64,000 nt of DNA from the NCBI RefSeq assembly GCF_030463565.1, contig NC_134643.1, positions 166,554,491 to 166,618,490 on the forward strand, written 5' to 3'. The translations under genes and the position numbers were made by a program. The DNA is from Pelecanus crispus. Taxonomy: Eukaryota; Chordata; Aves; Pelecaniformes; Pelecanidae. The notes below the pieces were generated by a model. That model saw nothing but the letters and a program-made list of their open reading frames with translations. It searched no databases and had not been told where the DNA came from. This document shows positions 37,701-49,941 of the stretch, one piece after another. Position 1 is the stretch's first letter. Every line of letters begins with the position of its first letter.

Positions 37701-40700
37701 TGGCATCATACCTCTGCTGCTGCCAGGATGAGAACTGGCTCAGGCAGTAGTTTCACAGTCCTTAATGCCGAGCATGGAGTTGCCAGACCACACAACGGGG
37801 AGCTTATGTCGGCCCCGTGTCTTTCTGCCAAGGGCAGAGAAGAGCAGAGACCCAGTTCAGCAGAAAGCTGGAGCAGTGTGGACAGGTAATACCTCCTTTA
37901 GCGTAAGGCCTCCCAACGTAACTTTAACCTGCCAAAAATGTTTGAGTGAATTTGAAAGGCCAGAGCTAAGGCTCAGCTTCGTAACGTGCTTCACCTGACC
38001 TAGCAGCGATGGCTGACGAAAGGCCCCCTCCTGCACGCTCCCTCGCACGTGGCCCAGTGACGGTGGTTGCAAGGTAAACTGAGGCTCCATCAGGCCCGTC
38101 CCCAGATAGAGGACTGCAACACCGGGGACTCGATTAGCGGTGCTCAAGGTGTCCCCTCCCTCCCCGACGTGAGCCGTTACCAGGTTCTCACCTTGCCAGC
38201 AACACGACAACGTCACCAAAGTGACCTTGTAGAAAAGCAGATTCTGCAGATACGGCTCAACAGTTCTGCCAGGTAAAGTATTTTTATCACTAGAAAGTCA
38301 CACTTTTAAATAAATTTCACCCCGAGGCCATAATCTCAAAAGACATACTCAAAAATGTGTAGAATAGACAATGAGTGATTTTTTGGACAGAGGTTCAGGA
38401 AAGAAATCACTCACAGACTTAACACTTGATTGATATTCTTGGTTATGGTTCTACGATACACCGAGCAGCATCAGCTACTGGCAAGGACCACGATTCATGT
38501 TCTTCCCATTTAAACGTTGCAACAAAGAATAAAAGTATTTCACAACTAACAAAGGGGACTCCTTTAATTTGCTAGAACCATTTCAGCTCTCATTGCATTA
38601 GCACCCTCCAGTGTCCAATCCATGAAAAACATCATCATCACTAACTTGCCAAGTAGACACAAACTTGGAGTGTGAAATGCAAGACGGAGCAGCGGTGGAT
38701 TCCTGGGAGGGGAGATGGCAATCGGAGATGAGAGAAGAAACTTCCAATGCTAGAAATTTTAGATGACATAGGTGCAGTCCCTGAACAAGATCTGATGTGG
38801 GGTTATTACTCTTCTCAGGCTCCTTTGTTCCTACCAGGCGTGCTGGTGTCTGCACCTTTGGCCTGATACACTCTACATGCCCACACGGTATATTCCATAC
38901 TCTGCAGTGCTCCACTGAGATGTGAGCCTAACAATGCCGCTTTTGATTAATTTGGTATGGGCATACAGGTATAGATCCGCCTGGAATACGCCATGTAAAT
39001 AAATACACATAAAAAAACCCCTCTCATACACATGTGAAGCAGACATGCACTCGGCTAGCTGAGGGCAAACAGGTGGTCGGGCTTACATGTGCAATGCTCT
39101 TCTCTTACAGAATAATCATCAAGCAAAGAGAGAATCCTTCACACAGATCTGTCAGCAAGAAAGTTTTCATAGTCAATGCTTTACTGCAACATTGTCTTTA
39201 AAAGCACATTTGAAGCTCTTGACAACAACAACAGAAAGAACAGCTGCATTTGTTAATAAAAAATGGCTGGAAGGTGGTGGGGTTTTTTTTGTTGGTGTTT
39301 TTTGGGTGGTTTTTTTTTTTTTTAAACCTTTTCCAACAAGACAAGAATCTTTTGCAGGTGGGGAAAGCCCAAAAGGCTCTGGAACATTGCAAGTAAGCAA
39401 AACCAGCTCTAGATACCGTAGGTTTCGCCTGCCCGCTAATGACACAAACGCTCCATCTGCATTTTCATGGCAGCACTGCGCAGCGGCTTCACAGGGGCAG
39501 CAACATCCACGTGAAGAGAGGATGGCGGCAGCCGGAAAGGCAGCAACACCGCATCGGAGGCACCTGCTGTAATTAGGGTCCCAGCCCGTCAGCGTGGCAA
39601 CGAGCACTGTGGGATGCAAGCACCAGGGTCTGGACCCAGTGGGACCCGCCAACTCTTGCTAAAGACTAGGGAGCTGCTAATTAAATCCAACCAACTCTTG
39701 CATCGATTGCCAACATTTGAAGTCATCCCTGTGTTTTCTCTCCCCACGGCACATGGCTGCATGGCTGCCCAGCTCAAAAGTGAGCAAGGACTCTTAATGC
39801 CGCATCCTGCTCTGGTCTCTGACCGCTTGGATGCCCCAAATTCTGTGGTCTCCACCTGCGTGGTGGCCTCCCAGGCTCCACAGCAGCACTGATGACAAGG
39901 GACAAGCAGTTCCCACTGCAGGGAGGTCATCACGTCTCCTGGGAGTCAAGCGAGGGGGCTGCAGTCCCATCCCGTGGCAGCACCAGCCAAGGAAGCCCTT
40001 TCTGACCACGGCTGGAAGAGCGCAGCCTCACTGCAGGCATGCAGTCAGCCTCTTCTCCCAGCCCTGAATGGCTGCTATGCACATACAAATACAATCATTT
40101 GATTGCCCTCACACTGTATAGACTCTTCTTCTCCCCATGGTATAAATATTCAAAATTCCTCATGTCCAGAAATAGGCAAGGCATAGCATTTATGATTCCA
40201 CACTAATATGGGGGGCGGGGGGTGGGGTGGGTGGGGAAGGCATGTACATGCACGTGTGTTCTCCAGAAACAGCCTGTAAAAGTAAGCTGAAGGAGGCAGG
40301 CTGGAAAAATGACCCTGGGTGCTATGCAGGACAGTGTTACTGTGGGCAAGAAAGACTGACATGGATTGTATGGGCTCTTCACATTGCCTCTAGCACAGCA
40401 CAAACCAGCCCAGCTGACCTGAGGTTTCCCAAAAACACCAGCATCGATATTGTGTGTTCGCGGTAATGTCTATGCTATGGTTATTACAGACTGCATACTC
40501 TTTTGTCAATCAACTATAAAATATTTACAGTATCATGGTCTCAGCAGAGACTGCAAGAATTTAAAGCTTTAAATATTAAAATGGACTAACACTTGATTGC
40601 CTGCCTAATATCAGTACTAAAAAAAATCTGCTCTCCCTCTAGTAGTGCTGTTGAAAACCTCCCTTAATTCAGCGCAGACTCAACAATCAATCACTCCGGC

Positions 40701-41239
40701 AGAAGTCGTTCTCTGCCTGCAGGTAATATGTAGGCAGGCACCTGCGGGCAGAAAGCCGGGCATCCGAACCACACCGATCTCCAGAAGGAAGGTGCGGTGG
40801 AGCCCTCATCTTGCACAGCATATGTCAGAGCCCAATTCTGCAAAGTGACCTGCACAGGGATCGAGTATTTACAGCGGAGCCTTCCGTAGCATCCTGCCCA
40901 AAGTCCACGCCCCGACAGCTATTTGGCCACCTGTGGGAAAGCGCCTGATGACCGCAGTCCCTTTGCAAGCGGACGTACGTTGCCTCCATAACCCTCCCTT
41001 GTCCAGCCACCGCCGTGCAGGGGCACGGGGACACAGCACCCCTCCGGACTCACAGGGGCCTTCCCAAGGCCACGACGAGGGATGCTGTCGGGGCTGCTGA
41101 CGGCCCCGCTTCTGCCCACATCACGACCCACGCTCAGCTCCATCTAGGGTGTTTTACCAATGGAGGAGGCAACCAGCGTTCTCTGAGCAAGAGGGAAGTC
41201 CACGGCGCCGATCCAGCCGCTCTCTTTTCCCGTGGTTTC
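34736..41239. other. Intronic stretch, no gene seen
   Basis: Unique sequence with a repeat-free, balanced block at 35,390-35,580 that could be a conserved element (TTTGTAATTG, GGAATGCCATCTG and CCACCTG motifs). A T run lies at 39,300-39,324 and a G-rich stretch at 40,208-40,235. GC rises from about 40,860 towards the CpG island. No exon is recognised. Confidence 0.5.
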
Positions 41240-41884
41240 TCCTTGCACGGCGGCCGTGAGGGGCCCGCTAGCTCGGAGGCTCAGCGCTGGAATGGCGAAG
41301 CGCCAGGTCGCTCCCCGCGGAGGAGCCGTCCCAAAGCGGGCAAGGGCAATTTTGTGGGAATTGGAAGAAGCCGATCTCTGTTTTCACGCTCCGTGTGCCC
41401 GAGGGCGGTGGGTTACCAGCGCCCCTCACGGGGAGGCAGCGAGCGGAGGCAGGCGGCCGTCCGAGGGCGGGAAGAAAAGGCCGGGGCTCGCCCGTGAGAG
41501 GCTCCCCCGCCTGCCGCCCGCCCAAGCCGGGCAAGGGACCGGCAGAGCCAGGGACCCGCCGTTTCTCCCTCGCTGGCGCACGGCGGAGGCGCCCGGGCCC
41601 GGCCCGGCCGCCGCGGCTCCTCCCGCAGGCAGCCCGGTGCCCGCCGGGCCCCCGCCACGGCGGCCTGACCCAGCCCCTCCGGCTGCAGGGGCCCCCGCCA
41701 CCCGCCGCGCCCCCCAGGCCGCCCGAGAGCCGCCACCCGGGCCCCGCTCCGCCGGCCCGGGCGCCCCGGCCGGGTGTGGGGGGGGCGGGCAGGGGGAGAC
41801 CCCCGGTGGCCGCTTCCAGCGGGGAGGGGCGGCGCCGGGAGTCCGCTGGTCCCGCCCCCCGCGCGCAGCGCTCGCGTCACTCAC

Positions 41885-41931
41885 AGTCTCCGCCTCCCCA
41901 GACGCAGCCCAGCCCGCGAGAAGCCCCACGC

Positions 41932-41966
<35 letters not shown>

Positions 41967-41970
41967 TCAT
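41885..41970 (-). CDS. CLYBL: Probable CLYBL first coding exon (mitochondrial presequence)
   Basis: On the minus strand two consecutive ATGs (41,970-41,965) open a frame encoding Met-Met, twelve alanines, then WGFSRAGLRLGRRR. The exon ends at a GTGAGT donor starting at 41,884, in phase 2. The peptide is Ala/Arg-rich with no acidic residue, the signature of a cleavable mitochondrial targeting sequence. The second ATG has the better initiation context (A at -3, G at +4). CLYBL is the mitochondrial citramalyl-CoA lyase of the C5-dicarboxylate (itaconate) and vitamin B12-linked pathway, and it begins with a similar Ala/Arg-rich leader. In mammals it is the next gene downstream of TM9SF2 in the same direction, as here. 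No enzyme-domain residues lie in this exon, so the gene name rests on position and leader type. An in-frame upstream Met at 42,102 is less likely because promoter boxes lie between the two. Confidence 0.6.
41936..41964. repeat. CCG trinucleotide repeat encoding polyalanine
   Basis: Nine to ten tandem CCG units on the plus strand (GCG on the coding strand), followed by two GCA codons, produce the twelve-alanine run of the inferred presequence. Perfect trinucleotide runs of this sort are often length-polymorphic. Confidence 0.85.
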
Positions 41971-42210
41971 CGCCGCCTCGGCCCCGCCCCCCCGCGGCCC
42001 ATTGGCTGGGGCGGCGGCGTTCCCCGCCGCCGCGCCCCGCCTCCCCGCGGCGTTGATTGGTTGGAAAGAGGGAGGAGGCGTGTCCCCGCGGCCACCCCCC
42101 ACACGTGCCCGAGCCGGGGGAGGAGCGGTGCGTCACCCGGGGGCGGGGCGCGCCCCGCGGCCGTTAGCGGGCGTTAGCGGGCGTTAGCGGCCGTTAGGCG
42201 GGGCGCGAGG
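41971..42210 (-). promoter_or_regulatory. Core promoter of the CLYBL-like gene
   Basis: Immediately upstream of the presequence exon are two CCAAT boxes in minus orientation (plus-strand ATTGG at 42,001-42,005 and 42,056-42,060). There is also a GC box (41,980-41,993), a CACGTG E-box (42,102-42,107), and more GC boxes around 42,130-42,150 with a CGTCAC half-site near 42,131. There is no TATA box. This is a typical TATA-less housekeeping CpG promoter. NF-Y, Sp1 and USF/MYC-type binding are inferred from motifs only. The start site probably lies close to or within 42,050-41,970. Confidence 0.6.
42162..42197. repeat. 10-bp tandem repeat in the promoter region
   Basis: There are three full copies and one partial copy of a unit containing CGTTAGCGGG. 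The CCGTTA variants read TAACGG on the other strand, a match to the MYB recognition core. The repeat is short, about 100-140 bp upstream of the candidate start site. Confidence 0.7.
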
Positions 42211-42823
42211 GGCGGGGCCGGCCGCCGGGCCTCAGGCGCTGCCGGGTGCAGCGGGGACACCTCCGCCTCCGGGTGGCGGTGGCCTTCCCCCTCTCCCCGC
42301 TGCTGCGGGGCAGGCGGCTGCCGCGGGAAGGGTGCCGCTGCCCGGCCAGCCAGCCAGCCAGCCCCCTCCGAGCCCCGGGCCTGAAGGGGAAGTGAGCTCG
42401 GCTGCCGCAGCCTGGCTGAAACCGCTCAGGGATGGTGCGTGTGAGGGGGTCGGCAGCTCGTCGGCCAAAATCACACCCCTGGCGTCACCTGCTCTCCGTC
42501 CCGGGCCGCGGTAGCTGTACCGGTAGAGCCATGGTGGCAGCGCAACTTCAGCCAGCCGGGTGCTGGTGTACAGCTTGGCACACGCCCTGGCATAGCAAAA
42601 CTTAACACGGCTGGGCTGTATTTGCTTGTGGTGAGGCTGCTGGAGTCAGCACGCACTTGGGGAAAGGCTGAGTGAACCTTAGCGGTGGGCCAGGCCCGCT
42701 GCTGCAGCAGAGGCTTTTTGGCACAGGTGCCTCCAGTTTCAGGGGTCAGTTCTGTCTGGGAGGCTTCTGCTCTGCACATCTCTGTGTGGAAATAACTGCC
42801 ATGAATGGAAATGGTACATTGTT

Positions 42824-42948
42824 GAATCATAGAATGCTTTGGGTTGGAAGGGACCTTTAGAGGTCATCTAGCCCAACCCCCCTGCAGTGAGCAGGGACAG
42901 CTTTTAACTAGATCAGGGGCTCAGAGCCCCATCCAACCTGACCTTGAA
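42824..42948 (-). mobile_element. CR1 LINE 3' tail
   Basis: A minus-strand CR1 end: GAATCATAGAATGCTTTGGG, then AGGGACCTTTAGAGGTCATC, then CCCTGCAGTGAGCAGGGACA and ATCCAACCTGACCTTGAA. Its sequence is close to the 3' part of the 26.9-kb copy, so the two probably belong to the same subfamily. It was inserted about 0.85 kb upstream of the CLYBL-like start. Confidence 0.93.
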
Positions 42949-44639
42949 GAGGATAAAGAGCTGAGACCAAAGGTAACGTATGAAGTAGCAGGGGAGGGGG
43001 CAGGAAGGAAATGAAATTGAGAAGGAAAGGGTCCTGAAAATGGAGCAGGGATTACTGCTGATCTTCTCTTTTCCATCAGTCCAAAGTTTGACTGAGAACA
43101 TACTTTTCCTTGCCATGCTGCTCGAATGTGCTGAAGGGGCCACAAAGCACAATCCCAGCAAGCTCCTCCAATCGTGTGGCTATTTCAGCCATGTTTCCTA
43201 AGGACAGGAGCATGGATCGTGCTACCTATCTGTCCCGTCATCTCCCATCCCTACCCTCCCACAACTGCTGAACATGTTGCCCATTTTGGACCAAGGCTGG
43301 CCACAAGGGAGAGAGATCCCCAAGATGCTCAGTTTCAACAGCTTTTATAAAAACAGGAGAAGGATAATGAAACAACACCCCAAACTCCTGCCCGCACTCC
43401 TCGGAAGGCCCGGGCTCACATTCATGCAGGTCAAGCTCAGTCCTCGTGGAAGAGCTTTTTCTAGCATCGTTAAGTTTTGCCATATAACTTCATTCTTTCC
43501 CTGACACACAATTTGCTTTTCTTTGTCAGGGGGCTGTGTAGAAATTTTGCAGTCTGGCTTAGCATCACTTTACTGCAGAAGTGGTGTCAGCAAGTGTGAG
43601 TTTCCCCTCCTAGCAAAATGAAATACGCTGTTTTGAAGAGCTGTGCTGAAGCATGAAAGTGACCTGCGCTCAGCTTCCCTCCCCTCTGTAATCTTGCGTG
43701 CTAGTCATGAGTGATACCGCTTGAATCTGACATAACGTGATAACAAAGAAACATTTCTGTCACCAGTAGCATGATAGTGTTAACCCTTTTCAGTGTAGGT
43801 CCAGTGAACTGTGCGTGACAGATACTCTTCCTTCTCCCTCCCATCACTAACTTCTCCTTTCCTTTGCTCTCCTGCCAACCTTGTCTCCTTGGGGAGCTCT
43901 TCCTCATGAGGGATGAAATGGCAGGAGGTGCTGGAGGAGAGCCTGGGACTTGTCTCCTGCCCCTCTCTTACCTCTGTAGGGACAGGGGCTTTCCTTCCTG
44001 GCACCTCTCCTCTCTTTTTGCTTTCTGGCTCCAAGACTCCCAGGTGCACAGTATGCTCTTCTTCCCCACTTTGCTGTGACAAAGCCATCCAGCAGCGGGG
44101 AAGAAAAGAGATGCATGGCCCCTGCCAGACCCTCTTGGCTGTTGTCTCTCAGTGGCTCCCCATGCCAGCTTGGAGAGGTTGAGAGCAGGGGTACAGCCAG
44201 CCAGGGGAAGACCCCCCCAAAATGTGGATCTCCTGTGCAGCAATGGCATTTAGTGCTGCAACATCAGGTGGAGGCAGGACAGCGTGGTGACAGCAGATCA
44301 GCGGTCACCACTGCGCACAGAGCAGCTTGTGGGTTTTGTTAGAAGTCCAAACACCCTTTTGCACTAGTAGCTGAGTGTAGGTTTTGCGTAAACCAGTGTC
44401 AGAAAGCCTGGGATAGCCTGGCCTGCTCATTTCCAAATGACATATGCCCCTTCAACTTGTAAATGGTCATAGGAACACAGGGAGGTCTATTACATCTTAT
44501 TACCGCCTTTTCCCTTCTGTATTCTGGGAAAATGACTGTTCATCTGTCTTGCCCTTTTAAAGTTGGAAGCCTTTTAGTGATGCCCTGTTTTCCATGAATT
44601 GGATTAAGCCGATTGTAACATTTTCCAGGATGTTCTGAT

Positions 44640-44705
44640 GGTATTTATGAGCCTAACTCCCACTGACATCCTCAAGAGTTAGGCACCCAGGTGCTAAGGA
44701 GGATG
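44640..44705. repeat. Second copy of the ancient palindromic repeat (fragment)
   Basis: It contains GCCTAACTCCCACTGACATC followed by AAGAGTTAGGCACCCAGGTG. The arms CCTAACTC and GAGTTAGG are inverted around a 'CCACTGA' core like the one at 9.4 kb. The family name is uncertain. Confidence 0.4.
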
Positions 44706-47700
44706 TGAGTATTATAGCGGCAGTGTCTTTGGGGCTAAGATCCTGTGGCCATACGTACATGAAGAGTATGTGGAGAAAAGGGTCACCGAGCTCAGCTGGG
44801 GCTGGTAGTCAGTATTACGATACTTTTGTCGGTGCTATTGGTTTTTGTGTCTCCTTGCAAAACCTCATCTGCACAAATGTTTCAGTTGAACGTGTGATAA
44901 CTACACACAGAAATTAATCTGAACGAGCGATCCTGCAACTTCTCAGGTGGAAAACAAATTATGAAGATCGAGTGACTCATAGACTGTGCTGTTGAAAATC
45001 ATTTTGCAATTTTAATGGACCAGGCAAAATAGTCTGAAAAAAGATAATTGCCTACCAGTCTTCCTTCTGTTGTTTCGATAAAGCATCGCAGCAAACACAG
45101 TGCTACAATGTACATTTCACGTACACTATTTTTTCAATTGTATTTCAAACAACTTTTTTGTAATGGTGGTCTAGTATCTTCTGAGATGTTGAAAGCATAA
45201 GGTTGCTATGAAAAAGAAAACCAAATATTCTGGAAGGAGATATGGTTGTCATTGTTCTGTGCTCGTTTTCTAATTCTTTAATGATCTCTTAATGGTATGA
45301 TTAGTGACTAAAGCAGATATTTTTGCACGAGAAAGGTAAAAGAAGCTGTGTAGGATGGAAGTACTACAGAACTATTAACGGGCCATGCTGATAAAAATAA
45401 ATAATCTTTTATTGGAGTCTGCATGGAGTCTGAGTAGAAAAAAGACCTGTGTTGCTGCCTGAAGCTATTGCACATCAGTGTCCTCTTGACACTCATTTAC
45501 TTTGATTTGCAAGAGAGAAATGAGCATCCTAACAGTCAAGGAATGATGTGCCTTCCACTTGGTATTGTGAACACAAAGGGATGTCCTCCTCAGCTCATTG
45601 TGCAAAAAAGGGAAATAAACAACTGTCGGCACCAATCTCACCGAGATTTCTGTGCCTCTTTCCGACAGGCACTCGTTTTTTGCTGGCCACCAGTGTTAAC
45701 GTGCCTCTGTGGTGAACGTACTACTTTGGGCCTGGTCTCTACCTGGCTGAGTGTTTGCGGGGCTCTCTGAGCGCATCCGCTGCCTCCCAGCTCCCCGTTG
45801 GCGAGAGCACATGGTGGGAGCCCTCTCCTGCAGTGCCTCCTGCGCCACAGACCAGCTCCTAGCATTCCCTCAAGTTGCATGTCTTTATCCCGTGCTTTCC
45901 AGCTCTAGCTTAACAGCACGGGGAGAACGAAGGGGCATTGTCAGTCTTTTATTCAGACTCTGGCTGCTAGCAACAGGCAGTGTTTGGTCTCCCCTACAAA
46001 CTGCATTTGCGTTTCCAGGCTTGCGGAACGGAGGCGTGGAGGGAAGTTGCTAATAAATCTCTGCTCCCCACCACGAGCACCCCAGGAAGCCCATGCTGGC
46101 CTCCCGCCTGCCTCCTGCCACACGTGCCAGCAGAGCTCTGCCCGCACCGACACCGGCCATGTGAGGCCTCTCACACCTTCTGGCTCATGCTGGTGCCAGC
46201 CCCGCGAACACAGAGAACACCCCTGGCCCCCAGCCCCTTCTGCAGGGCACACCCAGCCCCTTTGCAGGCTGCGGTGCCAGCCGTCCCTCCCTGGGTCTCC
46301 TGCAAGAGCAGGGTGGGAGGATGTGCTCCCTTCCAGATGCTGCCACGTGGCCATCCCAGGGGCCAGTGGGACACTCATGTCAGAAGCTATTTTCAAGCTC
46401 CTGCAGCAGGAGCATGTCTGCCAGGACACCTCTCGCCCCCTAACCCAACTGGTGTCCTGGCTCCTGAAGAACGCTGCCTTCAGATCCGGCATGGATCATC
46501 TGGCCATTGAGAAACTGCCTTTGGCCTCACAGCACAATGACCAGCAGTGACATCTCCTAAGGGACCTTCTTTGGGCCTCACTGGCTTTTCTGGAAGAGTG
46601 ATGGGGTTGACTTGGCCTGGACAGTGGGTTAAGGAGATAATAGAAAAGGTGATAAAAATATTAGGTGGTTAAGCAAGAGCAAGGAAAGGAAGAGAAAGGA
46701 TTTTGAGCCAGAACAAAGATGGGTGGGTGGGGAAGGAGTAGCGGTGTCACAAAGTGCTGAGGACAAGCAGTCAAGGGTTAATAGGGAGGCACACTTGCCC
46801 CATATACAGTGCAAGAACTCTTTCAGGATGCTCCGGGAGTTCCTGATGGTGTGAGAGCCATGTCCTGTTGGCACATCTGTGTTAGGACACCTCATGATGG
46901 TGCAGCTCACCCCTGCCCTAGACCCTGGCCCCTGGGGTCCCCAGCAGGCACTGGAGCACAGCTTCTAGCTTAGCTTCCTTCAAAAGATACCCAATTCCTG
47001 AACTTGACAGATGCTTTGAGAACCAACCCAGGGCACAAATAAGTGCAGTGGTGGATTTCACTTTGAAACCACACTACTGCTTTGGACCTACTGGGAGTGT
47101 AGACACAGCCTGAGACAGCAAACTCTTCCTTGGGGCCAGGCTACCATAAATAATGCCTGGACCTCACACAAGGTGTGACATCCACGGAGAGCTCAATCCA
47201 GCCACTTGAATGTAAGCCCTTAAGTCCCATGTGAGACATCTGCACCAGGCAGCAGATACGTCACAGGACTCAGAGCCTTCCTGACCCCCAGCATCTGTTC
47301 AAGATGCACCAAGAGCATCTCAGGTGGCACTGGACACCTATGGGCAGGCCACCAAATGGAGCCCCTGGTACTGCCAGCCTCCCTGCCTGAGACCTTGTAT
47401 TTCTTACCGGCAGTCTGGAAAGCTGAGCTGGGCTCTGTGTTCCCATGCCAGGCAGGACCCCCGTCCTCCACCGCCGCTGAGGCTGTGAGGTACATGGTAG
47501 CACCTGGCTCCCCGGTGGAAGAGGTGCCAGGGCCACGTGTGCTCAGCCTAATGTTGCCTGCAGCTCCTGGCTGTCTCAGGTGCACCCATCTCCTGGGAGA
47601 ACTGTCCTGGCCTGCTTTTCCACCCAGAGCCAACAGTGTGCCCATGTGCAGGGACGCAGCTGGACCTGGGGAGCTGCTGAGACAATTTGGCTCCTCCTGT

Positions 47701-49941
47701 AGAAGGAGAGCCCAAGGAAGAACCTGCTTTCCAGCAACAAGAACATCTAGGGGAACCTCCCCCAAAACTGTACTGATACAAGAATAGAAATAAGCCAGCA
47801 AACACTGAATAGCTTTCATGGGTGAAAAATGAATTTTCCAGTGTTTCATTGCACCGTTATGTTCAACAGAATTGCAGTGCATGTCATATCCCAGCAGTGC
47901 ATAGTGTTTTAATCCTCTATAAATCCACGTAGAGTATGTCATCTGGAGCCTATGCATTTAGTGTGATGGAAAGTGGATTTTGGTGAAAATGGATTGAATA
48001 GCCCTGGTATATCGAGACAGGATCATTTTGCCAAGAAAAGCTCTCTCTGCAGTCTTGAAGGGCCTGGAGCACCCCAGCTTCCCTTTCTCAACCACCTCAA
48101 AAGCACAGCGCGGCCAGCTGCTTCCTCCTCCTGGAGAGGGCAGAGAGCCCCTGCTACCACCATCCTATTGAACCAGGGGAAATCCTCAGCCTTGTGCATG
48201 TGGATCCTCCCCAGATGACAGGAAACTCCTCAGGAAAGGTAAATACCCCTTGCCCATCCCAGCCTCCTCACCAGAGATGATCTTTAGAAGTTGCTTGTCC
48301 AAGTCCAGTTCTCCTCCTCTGAAATCAAACCCTTCCGTTCCCCAGGTGAGCTGTTGGCGAGCATCACCAAGAGGAGGAACAGGAAAGTCAAAAAAGGGAG
48401 AAACATCTGGAAAAAATGAAGGGTCAGTAGCTGAGGTGAAGCTGCAGGGAGTTGAAACTACAAGAACAGGTCCAGCCGTAAATCACAGAAAACGCTCGCT
48501 AAGTGCTATCAAGTACGGGAGGCCTGTTTTCAGACATCAGGAGGACATTACACTGAATGCTTGTTGCCATCCAATTCGGACGCTGTTACATACTGCGCAA
48601 CTCTGGGAGAAGATTACTGAGAAGTGTCTGCATGGCATCACTGGAATTCAGGAAAGTCAAAATATTTTCATGCTGGGAAGCGGCACACACCCCATGTGCC
48701 CTATCCACTGGCTGGGAGAAATTACAGCAGGGAGAAAAAGGGGAAACAACTGGGAGACAGTTTGTAAGAGGGTTTGAAGCTGAGAGATGTGCTTGCCAGT
48801 CCTCCAGCTGGGAGCAGGTGATCTATTACAAAAAGTGGTGTGGTTTCAGCACTGTTTTTCTTCTTCACTCCTTATACATCCCCATGTTTTATTTGGTGCT
48901 ATACGTTGAGCAGATATTTTCACTGGACTGGAGTGGGGCTGTTACCTGAGCATTAGTCGGTTGCTTAGTGATGAACGATGCACGGGAATGGTTCAAGATG
49001 TTCTCCGCGATGTGCGTTACCTTGGGCTTGCTCACGTGGTGCCCACTCTGCCGCTGGGGAGAGGGAGTCCCAGTGCTCTCCCCTGGAGCAGGGCCTGCGA
49101 GCAGTGCCGGTGCCGCTCCCGGGGGATGCGGTGCTGTGTATGGGCACTGACTCCAGCTTGCCGAGGCTCATCCCATTAGACACCTTCCATGCTCAAGGAG
49201 AAGAGGGCAGCTCAGAGTGATGATGACTCCTTCCTGAACTGCCATCTGCAGGAGGGTGTCCCTTCCCTGACTACAGGCACAGCTCGGGGAAAATAACCTT
49301 AAACAGTAAGTGTGGGTGCCAGGTGAAGGTGGGTGTTGGGGACACCTCCCTACCTTATGTGGTGCTGGAGAGCCTCTGCTGCCAGCGTGCTGGTGGTTTT
49401 ACTTAATGAGAGGCAGGCGATGCTATAGTTCAGAATCTGGAATATAAGAGATACAAAGCTATTTGGAGCAAATGCTCTTTTAAAAAAAAAAAAAAATCCA
49501 TCAAGATGGGTTTCCTACATGAAATACCATCAAGCTGTGAGAGGGAAATGAGGATGCTAGGAGAAAAGTGTGGTGCATGTGCAGATGAGGAGGGGGCCAA
49601 GAAAGCAGACTGCCCTTCTTAACATTGTTATTTTGACAGATTTCAAAACTCAAAAAGTTCTGTATATCTTATAGCTGATTACATATAAACACTTGTTGGT
49701 ATTTATATACTCTACGCTTTTATTTCCAAGTCCTCTCTCCCCATACATTTGGTAGTGTTTTCACCTTTATGGAGGTTCATTAAACTCGCTTTGCTGCAGG
49801 ATGCTTTGAAAGCCAGTAGATAATCTGCAGGCTGTTGACACCATAATATGACGATGGTTTCTATGCCATTAAAATGAATCACAGAAATGTTCATCTATAG
49901 AACCTGAACTCAATACATTGTGTCGGTATACAGTATAGATC

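Larger units (their letters stand above)
1..41884 (-). other. CLYBL: Inferred intron 1 of the CLYBL-like gene
   Basis: Everything left of the GTGAGT donor is assigned to the first intron by inference. I searched by eye on the minus strand for the next expected exon (motifs like VLYVPGND and DCEDG) and did not find it, which fits the very large first intron of the mammalian gene. No tRNA, rRNA or protein-coding gene is recognised. Sub-features are listed separately. The call depends on the CLYBL identification. Confidence 0.5.
41240..42480. promoter_or_regulatory. CpG island over the CLYBL-like promoter and exon 1
   Basis: This stretch has very high G+C with abundant undepleted CpG, in contrast to the AT-rich DNA on both sides. 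It covers exon 1, the start of intron 1 and several hundred bases upstream. The long open frames on both strands here (up to 274 codons) arise from the composition and match no protein I know. Divergent transcription to the right is possible but unsupported. Confidence 0.8.

Noticed and set aside
1-41884. Search for CLYBL exon 2 (VLYVPGND and DCEDG motifs) on the minus strand
   Set aside because: No convincing match was found. A CED-like triplet near 21,186 has the wrong neighbouring residue and meets a stop at once. Exon 2 is probably left of the window, though a by-eye search could miss it; a translated search would decide.
41971-42102. In-frame upstream Met of the presequence exon at 42,102
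   Set aside because: Using it would add a Gly/Pro-rich stretch that includes an acidic residue ahead of the presequence and would put both CCAAT boxes inside the coding region. The double Met at 41,970-41,965 gives a normal mitochondrial leader.
41232-42187. Open frames of 260-274 codons across the 41.2-42.2 kb CpG island
   Set aside because: They run through the promoter and exon 1 in several frames on both strands, are Pro/Arg/Gly-rich and match nothing known. Only the short minus-strand presequence has a coherent exon structure.
47220-47957. 245-residue open frame on the minus strand, overlapped by other frames
   Set aside because: A moderately GC-rich patch with no family resemblance and competing frames. 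Probably chance.
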